Shown: one piece after another, positions 41,705-49,642 of the stretch | Layout of the letters: each line of letters begins with the position of its first letter | Numbering within the stretch: position 1 is the first letter of the stretch | Assembly: GCA_022841825.1 (NCBI GenBank) | Contig: JALHQT010000005.1 | Coordinates: forward strand, 372,001-436,000 | Length of the DNA stretch: 64,000 nucleotides | Source of the DNA: Anaerolineae bacterium | GTDB lineage: Bacteria > Chloroflexota > Anaerolineae > Aggregatilineales > Phototrophicaceae | Direction: 5' to 3' | The notes under the pieces: generated by a model | The model's input: the letters and a program-made list of their open reading frames with translations, nothing else | The model's database searches: none | What the model was told of the DNA's origin: nothing | Position numbers and translations under genes: made by a program

Positions 41705-41905
41705 ATGACCTGGAACAGAGGCATTCACAAATGGAAATGGGTGGCGCTTTTTCTCGCCCCCAGCCTCATCGGGTTGACGATCTTCATCCTCTATCCGATC
41801 CTGTCGTCCTTCTGGCTAGCATTCCAGGAGTGGAACCTGCTGTCACCGCCGCCGTACCCCCAAAAAACCTCGTCTCAGCTGAAAGCGCATCATTATTCTG
41901 CCTGA
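41705..41905 (+). pseudogene. Sugar ABC permease truncated by IS D
   Basis: The start MTWNRGIHKWKWVALFLAPS and the first helix LIGLTIFILYPILSSFWLAF are those of a MalF-type permease, continuing QEWNLLSPPPYP. At 41860 the frame enters the terminal repeat of the IS and ends after QKTSSQLKAHHYSA. About 240 residues and any downstream binding-protein genes are missing. Confidence 0.85.
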
Positions 41906-43072
41906 TTTATGGTCTAAAATAGTCTTTTGGCAACCTTAGAAATGGGCAGGTATGGTCTGGTTCATTCTCACGCAATTCCTTTCGATCGTGTTGGAACTCA
42001 TTTTTCTCACCAGACAAACCGACATCGAGAAGGATTTCGAAATTCTCCTGTTGCGACGGCAGTTGGGCATTCTGGAGCGCAAGTTGACCAAATCGTTGCC
42101 GGTGTCTCGTGTTGAGAAATGGACGCTGGCAGTGTTGTTGTTCCAATTGAAACGCCGAACCGGTCAGACGCTCCAGCGACTGCGCAATGTGATGCGGCTT
42201 TTTCAACCCGAGACCGTCCTCAAATGGCATCGCGACCTGGTACGGCGCAAGTGGACCTATCGTCGTCAACCGCACGGCGGACGACCCCGAACAGAGACGG
42301 AAATTGAACGGTTGGTGCTGCGACTGGCACGCGAGAATGGCTGGGGTTGCGGCAAGATCCAGGGTGAACTGTTGAAGTTAGGCTATCCCATCAGTGATGA
42401 GACGATCCGGCATATCTTAAGGCAGCAGGGCGTTCCGCCTTTAGATGTGCGGCGACCTTCTCCCGGCTGGCAGCATCTGATGAGCCACTACAAAGAGCAA
42501 CTGCTGGCGTGCGATTTCTTCACGCTTGAAACGCTGTTTCTACAGACCGTGTATGTGTTGTTCTTCATCGAACTGGGGACGCGCCGGGTTCACTTTGCGG
42601 GTTGTACCGCGCATCCCACTGGCACCTGGGTGACACAGCAAGGTCGCCAGATGGTTTGGAAGCTAGAGGAGAGTGAGCGACCCATGCGATTTCTCATCCA
42701 CGACAACGATCGTAAGTTCACATCGCATTTTGACGCGGTCTTTGCTTCGGAAAAAATGACCGTCATTCATACCCCCTATGCTGCCCCCAATGCGAATGCC
42801 TTTGCCGAACGCTGGGTGCGAACGGTGCGAGAGGAGTGTCTGGATAAAATCATTATTCTGAACGAAACCCATTTGCGACGGGTCATGCGTGAATATATTG
42901 AGTACTATAACACCGCACGACCCCATCAGGGGATCAAGCAGCAGATCCCGGTTCCGAAAACCGTTGCAACCACCGGAGGATCCATCCGATGTCGGAGCGT
43001 GTTGGGTGGCATTCTTCACGACTATCATCGTGTTGCATAGCTTTGAAAACTAGCGCAGATGAGGTTTTTTGG
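41860..43072 (+). mobile_element. Insertion sequence D (subfamily 1), complete
   Basis: Terminal inverted repeats are CCAAAAAACCTCGTCT at 41860 and CCAAAAAACCTCATCT read inward from 43072. It carries one transposase gene (41952-43040). Flanks are tgccgtaccc on the left and caatacggga on the right; no target duplication can be seen, and the flanking genes are two different truncated genes, so the element likely sits at a deletion junction. Confidence 0.88.
41952..43040 (+). CDS. Transposase, integrase-core (rve) DDE type, subfamily 1
   Basis: The 362-residue product opens MVWFILTQFLSIVLELIFLT and carries LLRRQLGILERKLTKSLP, WHRDLVRRKWTYRRQPHGGR, LACDFFTLETLFLQTVYVLF (first D), LIHDNDRKFTSHFDAVF (second D), APNANAFAERWVRTVREECL (E), YYNTARPHQGI and the closing CRSVLGGILHDYHRVA. 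All catalytic residues are present and both terminal repeats are intact, so this copy could still be mobile. Confidence 0.92.
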   Translation: MVWFILTQFLSIVLELIFLTRQTDIEKDFEILLLRRQLGILERKLTKSLPVSRVEKWTLAVLLFQLKRRTGQTLQRLRNVMRLFQPETVLKWHRDLVRRKWTYRRQPHGGRPRTETEIERLVLRLARENGWGCGKIQGELLKLGYPISDETIRHILRQQGVPPLDVRRPSPGWQHLMSHYKEQLLACDFFTLETLFLQTVYVLFFIELGTRRVHFAGCTAHPTGTWVTQQGRQMVWKLEESERPMRFLIHDNDRKFTSHFDAVFASEKMTVIHTPYAAPNANAFAERWVRTVREECLDKIIILNETHLRRVMREYIEYYNTARPHQGIKQQIPVPKTVATTGGSIRCRSVLGGILHDYHRVA

Positions 43073-43238
43073 CAATACGGGAGCATAAGAGGGGATTGCC
43101 CTGTGCAAGCACCGCGTCATAGGCTTGCGTATCTGCGTAATAACCTCTGAGATCGCTCAGATTGCGTTCGACAACTGTGCCGTTCGTTAATGTCGCCGTA
43201 TTTGGATCAAATGTTGAAAGTAGATTGGAAAAGGACAT
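43073..43238 (-). pseudogene. Cupin-type glucose-6-phosphate isomerase, N-terminus only (cut by IS D)
   Basis: The minus-strand start at 43238 gives MSFSNLLSTFDPNTATLTNG, TVVERNLSDLRGYYADTQAY, DAVLAQGNPLLC and then enters the IS. The R-x-L-S-D-L-x-G-x-x-A-D-x-x-A-x-x-x-x-L-A-x-G-N-P pattern is the N-terminus of archaeal/cupin-type phosphoglucose isomerases. The metal-binding cupin core is missing. Confidence 0.7.
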
Positions 43239-43252
43239 GAATTCTATCCACA

Positions 43253-43316
43253 ATATCATGATGATATGAGATAAGCATTAGTGTTATAAACCACAATTTA
43301 TATCATTTTATATCAC
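43253..43316. promoter_or_regulatory. Array of ATATCA(T/C) operator-like sites
   Basis: ATATCAT-g-ATGATAT (43253-43267) is a perfect palindrome just upstream of the cut isomerase gene. Two direct repeats TTTATATCA (43297-43305 and 43307-43315) are ten bases apart, one helical turn. The array lies between divergent starts and fits a DeoR-family operator. A TATAAT at 43351-43356 is the likely -10 for the DeoR gene. Confidence 0.6.
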
Positions 43317-43392
43317 ATGTCAAGTACCCCGCACTGTCGATGTGCTGTAGTATAATGTCGAGATTAAAGCTACCTTCCAGAAGGACTGCTCT

Positions 43393-44194
43393 GTGGACGA
43401 CGTTCACCAGAACCATGGCAAACTCCTGACCGATCAACGCCGTAAACAGATTATTGAGATGATCCAGAAGCGGGACACAATTACCACCGATGATCTCATC
43501 AATCACTTCGCGGTGTCATCGATGACCATCTGGCGTGATCTGGCAGTACTGGAAGAGAACCGTCAGCTCAAGCGCATTCGCGGGGGGGGCGGTGCGTGTG
43601 GACGCTGCCGCATTTGTGGAGCCGCTCTTTTCTAACAAGCGACCGGTCAACCGCACGAAGAAATCGGTGATAGCGCGCTACACGGCAAACAACTTTGTCC
43701 ACGATAACGACATCATTATTCTCGAAGCAGGGACTACCGTGGCGATGATGGTGCGCCACCTCACCCAACGCAATCTGACGGTGATTACTCATGGGCTGGC
43801 AACGCTCAATGAGCTTGCGCCTAGGCTGCCAGACACGAATATCATGACGTGTGGCGGCATGCTGCGCGATGTTTCGCTTACGTTTGTGGGCCCGCAGGCG
43901 ATCCAGTACTTTGAGAATATCCGGGTGAATACATTCTTTGTCAGCGCGACAGGGATTACGCCAGAGGATGGACTTACTGACCCCAACCTACTGGAAATAC
44001 AGGTCAAGCAAGCGATGGCTTCCAGCGCTAGCCGGATTATCGCTTTGATGGACAGTACCAAATTCGGTGTCCGCTCTTTCTCGCAATTGCTGAAACCTGA
44101 TGCGATTGATGTGCTGGTGACCGACGCTGGGGCACCGCTGCCCGATGTTGAGCAATTACAGGCATCGGGGATTGAAGTGCACATTGTTCGTTGA
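43393..44194 (+). pseudogene. DeoR family regulator split by a frameshift at a G8 run
   Basis: The first frame (GTG start 43393) encodes the DeoR HTH: LLTDQRRKQIIEMIQKRDTI, TTDDLINHFAVSSMTIWRDL, AVLEENRQLKRIRGG. The second frame continues GGAVRVDAAAFVEPLFSNKR, VIARYTANNFVHDNDIIILE and AGTTVAMMVRHLTQRNLTVI to the stop at 44194, the sugar-phosphate-sensing DeoRC domain. The break is at CGGGGGGGGC (43581-43590): seven Gs would restore one protein of about 266 residues. It is either a pseudogene, a slippage-controlled (phase-variable) gene or a sequencing error; both halves are otherwise well conserved. Confidence 0.8.
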
Positions 44195-44315
44195 ACCATC
44201 ATGCAGATTTGTATGGCTCCATAAACACAGAATGGCGACGAAAAAGCTCGTCACGCTGGTTGTGAGTCCTATGTGATTGCTTTGCTGCGCCTCCTTCACA
44301 TCTCAGTGGTGACCT

Positions 44316-46949
44316 ATGCCCAAGATTGAGACAATCTACCTCATCCATCACAGCCATACGGACGTGGGTTACACACACGACCAACCGATTGTCTGGGAGT
44401 TGCAAACGCGCTTCATTGATGAGGCGCTCGATTTGGCTGAATTTTATGCAGATCACAACAGCGACGGAGCGTTCCGATGGACAGTGGAAAACACGGCGGT
44501 GCTGAAACGCTGGTTGACGCGGGCTACCACCCGCGACATTCAGCGCTTCCAAAAGCTGGAGCAGGACGGACGCATCGAAGTCACGGGTATGTTTGCCAAC
44601 CTAACGCCTCTGCTCGACACGGATCAACTGATCGAGACCTTCCAGATTTTGCGCAGTCTGCGTGAGGATTACGGGCTCACGATAGAACACGCGATGAACT
44701 GTGACGTGAATGGAGAAAACTGGTCCCTGGCTGATGTACTGCTTGATCTGGGTATCAAAGGCTTCACGATGGCAATCAACACCCATTTTGGAGGAGCTGT
44801 GCGTCCAAGCCCGCTACCTTTCTTATGGGAATCCCCATCGGGGCGCACCCTGCCTGCTAACAACGGATGGAGATATGACAGAGGCTGGCATGAAGGCATT
44901 GGTCGCGACGCAAAGGAGTTCGAGCGTGTGCGCTTCCCTCGTCTGCAAAAATACCTGGACGAAATCGGCTATCCTCTGCCCATATTGCTGCTGCAAAGCA
45001 TTCATCCCTATGGCGACAATGGATCGGCATTCAGTTTTGCCTCGTTCATCGATGCATGGAACAACGCTGGGAAATCACCTCGTATCGTGCTGGCCACCCC
45101 GCGCATATGGTGGAAAGCACTGCAACCATACATGAAAACACTACCTGTGCTGCGAGGCGATTGGACAGATTACTGGAACTTCGGAAGCATCAGCAGCGCA
45201 CGGGAACAAACGATGAACCGCATGAGCCGTACCCGTCTGCGCACCGCCGATGCTATGTTCGCTCCCATCGCCGCTGCAAAGAAGCAGGCACGCTGGTCAC
45301 ACAGGACGTTTGACAGGTATCGTGAAGCCGCATGGGAAACGCTCACCCTATGGGATGAGCATACATGGGGCGCGGATTGTGCTATAAGGGCGCCCTACAG
45401 CGAAGACACGGTGACGCAGTGGCATCACAAAGCCAATTACGCTTATACGGCTCGCAGCCTCAGCCTGCTGTTGCAGCGCGATGCTGCAGCCGATTTTGCC
45501 CGAAGCGTGCAGCGCAAACAGAATGACGACCTGCTTGTTTTCAATCCACTGCCTTATGCGCGCACAGTGACCGGTAAAGTGCCGCACTTTGTGATGAATC
45601 CTCGTGGCACAAGCGATGACAGCACAGCCGGACGGCAGCACCAGGATAGAGACGATCTCAGCAGGTATCCGTTCGATGCTGCTTATCTCGCCCATACGCT
45701 CCCCCCAACAGAGATCCCAGCCTACGGGTATAAGGTGATCCAGCGCGCAAGCCTGGTAAAGCTCGTTTCTACAGCGAGTGAATCCGATGTGGTTGAAAAT
45801 CATCGTTATCGCATAACGTTTGACCGCAACCACGGCGGCATCATCTCGCTTTACGACAAACAGCTTGACTGGGAACTTGTCGACACCGGTTTTGAGTACC
45901 CCCTCAATGGCTATATCTCTGAACGAGTCGCCGATGAGACAGCGGAGTGGGCGCGTCACCACCTGTTTTTCCAGGAATCGGCCCCAGACTCCGCCGAAAT
46001 CCCGCCCGGATGGAAGAGCGGTTGGCGCGCAAAACGTTCCAGTGCAGCAGCGGTCATTAAGCACACCGTCCAAAAGAGTGATATTGGGATCACCGTTGTT
46101 CAAACGCTGAAAGCAGCGGGCGTCATTGGGCATCTTATGCAGATTGTCCATTTGCCACATTATGCTGATTACGTAGAAGTTGAGGGGTGTTGGACGATGG
46201 GCTTAGATAGCCATCCCGAAGCAGCCTACATAGCCTTCCCATTCGATTTGCCGAATGCGACAGCCCGGTATGATATTGGCTTCCAGTCGGTCATCGCGGG
46301 TGCAGAACAACTGCCGGGCGTGTGCCGTGACTACTTCACTGTGCAGGGCTGGGTTGATTTCTCGAATGGCGAACGGGGTGTCACCATTGCAACTCCCGAT
46401 AACCCAATGGTGCAGTTAGGCGGTATTCACTTTGGCGACTTTCAGCAGGATTTCAACCTGGAACGGTCGCTGTTGCTCGGTTGGGTGACGAATAATTACT
46501 GGGACACCAATTTCCGCGCCCACCAACCGGGACAGGTTTCATACAGGTACCGGATCATTCCCTATAGCGGAGCCTTTGATGAAGCCCGTGCTCACCGTTT
46601 TGGGCTTGAAGCCATGAACAATGTTCCGCTGTTTCAACATCTTGGTGAGGAAACGACATCAGGCGACTTATTGCCGGAAAGCGGTAGTCTGCTCATATTA
46701 CCGGACTTCCCGACCACTGTGCAGCGCATCAAGGCATCGCAGGACGGAAAAGGGATTATTGTCCGGTTATTGAACGCCAGCGATGCAAATCACACAGCGG
46801 TCATCCAATCCGGCTTGTTGACCATTACCAGCGCAAGCCGATGTGATCTGCTGGAAAAACCAATTGACACGATTCAAGTGAGTGATGAACAGATCCAGGT
46901 GACTATTGAGCCTCGACGTATCGCTGTCCTTCATCTGGAAGTCAGGTGA
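44316..46949 (+). CDS. Glycoside hydrolase family 38 alpha-mannosidase-like protein
   Basis: The 877-residue product begins with the GH38 N-terminal motif IETIYLIHHSHTDVGYTHDQ (zinc His and Asp), followed by EVTGMFANLTPLLDTDQLIE, the nucleophile strand HAMNCDVNGENWSLADVLLD (Asp about residue 131), LLQSIHPYGDNGSAF and a long beta-sandwich C-terminal half (FDRNHGGIISLYDKQLDWEL; DYVEVEGCWTMGLDSHPEAA). These retaining enzymes use zinc to remove alpha-mannose residues. No signal peptide is present, so it acts in the cytoplasm on imported glycans. It is downstream of the DeoR gene. Confidence 0.88.
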   Translation: MPKIETIYLIHHSHTDVGYTHDQPIVWELQTRFIDEALDLAEFYADHNSDGAFRWTVENTAVLKRWLTRATTRDIQRFQKLEQDGRIEVTGMFANLTPLLDTDQLIETFQILRSLREDYGLTIEHAMNCDVNGENWSLADVLLDLGIKGFTMAINTHFGGAVRPSPLPFLWESPSGRTLPANNGWRYDRGWHEGIGRDAKEFERVRFPRLQKYLDEIGYPLPILLLQSIHPYGDNGSAFSFASFIDAWNNAGKSPRIVLATPRIWWKALQPYMKTLPVLRGDWTDYWNFGSISSAREQTMNRMSRTRLRTADAMFAPIAAAKKQARWSHRTFDRYREAAWETLTLWDEHTWGADCAIRAPYSEDTVTQWHHKANYAYTARSLSLLLQRDAAADFARSVQRKQNDDLLVFNPLPYARTVTGKVPHFVMNPRGTSDDSTAGRQHQDRDDLSRYPFDAAYLAHTLPPTEIPAYGYKVIQRASLVKLVSTASESDVVENHRYRITFDRNHGGIISLYDKQLDWELVDTGFEYPLNGYISERVADETAEWARHHLFFQESAPDSAEIPPGWKSGWRAKRSSAAAVIKHTVQKSDIGITVVQTLKAAGVIGHLMQIVHLPHYADYVEVEGCWTMGLDSHPEAAYIAFPFDLPNATARYDIGFQSVIAGAEQLPGVCRDYFTVQGWVDFSNGERGVTIATPDNPMVQLGGIHFGDFQQDFNLERSLLLGWVTNNYWDTNFRAHQPGQVSYRYRIIPYSGAFDEARAHRFGLEAMNNVPLFQHLGEETTSGDLLPESGSLLILPDFPTTVQRIKASQDGKGIIVRLLNASDANHTAVIQSGLLTITSASRCDLLEKPIDTIQVSDEQIQVTIEPRRIAVLHLEVR

Positions 46950-47288
46950 TCTGTATATGCCTGGTTATTGAAGCTTGGACCTGACGGACTTTGAACGCTT
47001 TATTCCATAGATTGAGATCATTCGTCTGAACAACCTGCTTCAGCCACCTGTGGGGGCTACTTCGCGTATCCGAGCAAGAAATCGGACTTCGCGTCGCGCC
47101 ACAATAGTCTTGATGCAGTCACCAAGCTCCCGTCGGAAGTCGACGCAATTCGCCCCGACTTCCCCCCTTTTCAGTGGTCAGTATGGCCAGTTTTAGCAGT
47201 CTGATCAGTTTTCTGGTGCGACCAAATCAATTTCGTAGCGCCGCATCATGTCCAGCACCTCCGCCCGCTTGATGCTGTACATCTGCCC
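46950..47288. other. Gene-poor stretch with a solo IS end and a small gene remnant
   Basis: At 47049, TGTGGGGGCTACTTCGCGTA repeats the terminal sequence of element C 240 bases before the real one at 47289, and the following ~60 bases resemble the IS end in a decayed form. At 47205-47288 the minus strand encodes QMYSIKRAEVLDMMRRYEID and LVAPEN, stop: the tail of an unidentified protein cut by element C. The first 100 bases (46950-47048) show nothing I can identify. Confidence 0.6.
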
Positions 47289-48553
47289 TGTGGGGGCTAC
47301 TTCGCGTATCCGAGGGTAAAATGACGCCTCATGAGACTCGCCGATAGTTATGGTGCAGCCCACCCAGCACCGGAAAGGCAACGACCTGACCGTCTGAGAC
47401 TGCCTCCCCTTCCGATCGTCTCGATGCGATAGGAATGTGTCCCGACAGTCCTTGATGTGGACGAGCTGTATTGAAGTACACGACGTATTCCTTGACCACA
47501 CGCTGCAACTGTCGTTCGTTGAGCACCAGCATCTGGTCCAAACATTCCCGTCGCACACTCTCCAGGAACCGTTCGCACACTGCATTGGCTTTCGGTGCGC
47601 GGATGGGCGTCCGCAGCATCTCAATCCCACTCGCAACGCGTGCGAATTCCGCGCCATACTTCCGGTCGTTGTCACGCAGCAAGCAGCGCGGCCGCATATC
47701 AAAGGGCGTTGCTTCCCGCAGCTGCTGTGCCACCCACGCGTCGGTGGGGTGCGATGTCACCGCCCAGTGCACCACCCGGCGCGAGCCCACTTCAATGATG
47801 AAGAACACAAACAGCGTGCGAAACCAGAGGTCGTACGTTTGGAGAAAATCACATGCCCAAATGTCATGGGCATGGTTCTTCAGAAAGCTGCCCCACTTCT
47901 GACTCGGTTGTCCCTGCGGTGGCATCGGTCGGACCTGACGGATGTACTTGGCGACCGTGCGTTTCGAGAGGCGATAGCCCAGCTTCCCCAGTTCGTCGCG
48001 AATGCGTTTTGTGCCCCACAACCGGTTATCGCGTGCCATCGCCTGGATGAGACCGATCGCCTCTTCAGGGACACGCGGTTGCGCCGTCTTCGCTCGCGAT
48101 TTGTGACGCCAGAATAAGCGAAAACCCTGACGATGCCAGTGAAGCAGCGTCTCGGGTTTGACGATCAGCAGCGCCTCCCGCCATGTCCGCAGTTGGCTGG
48201 CGAGCATGACCAGCACACCGGGATCCAGGGGCGTGAGTACTGGGCGCTTTGTCTGGCGGTGGAGGATCAACAACTGCTGGCGCAAAAATGCGTTCTCAGC
48301 GATCAACTCGGACCGCTTGCGAGCCACATCGGCGAGCGTGCCGAGTACCAAAGTGGGTTGCGTCGGTCGGAAGCGTTTCTTGAGCTGCCGATCGAGTGTA
48401 GTGATCACAACAAGCAGCCACTGACGAATGACGGAACGGAGGCATTGCAGTCGCATGGAGTACCATTAGAGTCGGGCGTAGCGATGACGAATGGGCGAAT
48501 TGTAGCTGCGTTTCGACCCGACTCCAGCTCCGATAGCTCAAGTAGCCCTCACA
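47289..48553 (-). mobile_element. Insertion sequence C (subfamily 2), complete
   Basis: Terminal inverted repeats are TGTGGGGGCTACTTCGCGTA at 47289 and TGTGAGGGCTACTTGAGCTA read inward from 48553. One intact transposase gene lies within. The flanks (acatctgccc and acgtccccat) show no obvious target duplication. Confidence 0.85.
47329..48456 (-). CDS. Transposase, integrase-core (rve) DDE type, subfamily 2
   Basis: The 375-residue product has a basic N-terminus, KRSELIAENAFLRQQLLILH, WHRQGFRLFWRHKSRAKTAQ, RLWGTKRIRDELGKLGYRLS (HTH), IWACDFLQTYDLWFRTLFVF (first D), RCLLRDNDRKYGAEFARVAS (second D), APKANAVCERFLESVRRECL (E), ARPHQGLSGHIPIASR and the full ending FPVLGGLHHNYRRVS. It is the intact relative of the shortened transposase in element B. 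Confidence 0.92.
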   Translation of the reverse strand: MRLQCLRSVIRQWLLVVITTLDRQLKKRFRPTQPTLVLGTLADVARKRSELIAENAFLRQQLLILHRQTKRPVLTPLDPGVLVMLASQLRTWREALLIVKPETLLHWHRQGFRLFWRHKSRAKTAQPRVPEEAIGLIQAMARDNRLWGTKRIRDELGKLGYRLSKRTVAKYIRQVRPMPPQGQPSQKWGSFLKNHAHDIWACDFLQTYDLWFRTLFVFFIIEVGSRRVVHWAVTSHPTDAWVAQQLREATPFDMRPRCLLRDNDRKYGAEFARVASGIEMLRTPIRAPKANAVCERFLESVRRECLDQMLVLNERQLQRVVKEYVVYFNTARPHQGLSGHIPIASRRSEGEAVSDGQVVAFPVLGGLHHNYRRVS

Positions 48554-48730
48554 ACGTCCCCATCAGGGGTTGGCGCAACTCACACCCATCGCACGCCCGC
48601 ATGTCCGACGGGTAAGGCGCGCCGCCGCGAGGTTTTGGATGGAGTCATGGGGACTCTACCGAGACACCGCCTGACCCGCGTGTGGATGGGATTCTTGTGC
48701 CTTACCGCCCATTTGGGCATCACGATTAAG
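48554..48730. other. Short intergenic stretch beside IS C
   Basis: I see no confident gene. On the minus strand TPSKTSRRRALPVGHAGVRW (about 48582-48650) reads like a fragment of a repeated low-value reading frame and is not called as a gene. No terminator with a T-run is visible after the DapA-like gene. Confidence 0.4.
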
Positions 48731-49642
48731 TCATTCGAACGACAATTCTGCTTGCGCGAACGCTGTTTCCAACCATCCACGAATCTCGGCATACTTCGGG
48801 CTGCTCGCCTCAGGCAGCATCATCGGCTTACGGGGATAACCCGGCTCATACCCGCGTGCCGCCAGCGCCATGTGCGATGCGATCGTGCTGTCCGTGAAGT
48901 GCAGCTTGCCACTCAAGTCCATCATCAGCACATAAAGCGCTTCTGCACGCGCCATATCGCCGGAAGTGGTCGCTTGCACCAGCGCGGTGATAATTTCGGG
49001 AGCCCAGTTGCTCATGCCGCCAATCATGGCACGAATGCCCATCTGGTAGAACGGCAGCCAGCCTTTAGAAGTCCCCAGGATGAGCTGAAAGGGCTTGCCG
49101 CTGAGCTTGGTCTCATAGTAGACGCGGCTCACGAATCCCACATCCAGCGGGCTATCCTTCATGCCTGCCAGCCCCATCTCCTGAAGCTTACGAACGGTAC
49201 CGAGTGTGAATGAAAAGCGCGATGTCTCCGGATTGTTGTACGCAAAGACCGGAAGCCGCGTGGAGTCAATTAAGTCCTTGTAAAACTGAAGCACCAGGTC
49301 TTCTGCATGTTTGTAGTAGAAGGGGGGCACTGCACCCACAGCATCCATGCCAATGTCTTCTGCCGCGTGTGCCAGTGCGACGGTTGATGCGGTGTCGATG
49401 GCACCGACATGTGCGATCAGCGTCCGGTTCGAAAAAGCGCCTGCGACTTCTTTGGCGGTGCGGTACACGCTGACGCGCTCGTCGATCGTCATCATCGGTC
49501 CCGCGCCATAGGAACCCGTCAGGAAAAGTCCATCGACGCCGCGTTCGAACATCCAATGCATATGCCAGCGGGTCTTCTCCAGATCAAGCTGGCCATCGGC
49601 GGTGAAGAACGTGATATTGGGGACAAGCGAACCATGAATCAT
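48731..49642 (-). CDS. DapA-like (dihydrodipicolinate synthase family) aldolase
   Basis: The 303-residue TIM-barrel lyase of the NAL/DHDPS family: FTADGQLDLEKTRWHMHWMF, VDGLFLTGSYGAGPMMTIDE (substrate loop normally GTTGE/S), VGAVPPFYYKHAEDLVLQFY, LPVFAYNNPETSRF (Tyr of the active site) and LQEMGLAGMKDSPLDVGF, whose lysine (AGMKDS) is the Schiff-base residue. The altered GSYG loop argues against lysine biosynthesis and for cleavage of a 2-keto sugar acid. Its ATG overlaps the kinase stop (ATGA). It is last in the minus-strand operon under the GntR regulator at 53459. Confidence 0.86.
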   Translation of the reverse strand: MIHGSLVPNITFFTADGQLDLEKTRWHMHWMFERGVDGLFLTGSYGAGPMMTIDERVSVYRTAKEVAGAFSNRTLIAHVGAIDTASTVALAHAAEDIGMDAVGAVPPFYYKHAEDLVLQFYKDLIDSTRLPVFAYNNPETSRFSFTLGTVRKLQEMGLAGMKDSPLDVGFVSRVYYETKLSGKPFQLILGTSKGWLPFYQMGIRAMIGGMSNWAPEIITALVQATTSGDMARAEALYVLMMDLSGKLHFTDSTIASHMALAARGYEPGYPRKPMMLPEASSPKYAEIRGWLETAFAQAELSFE

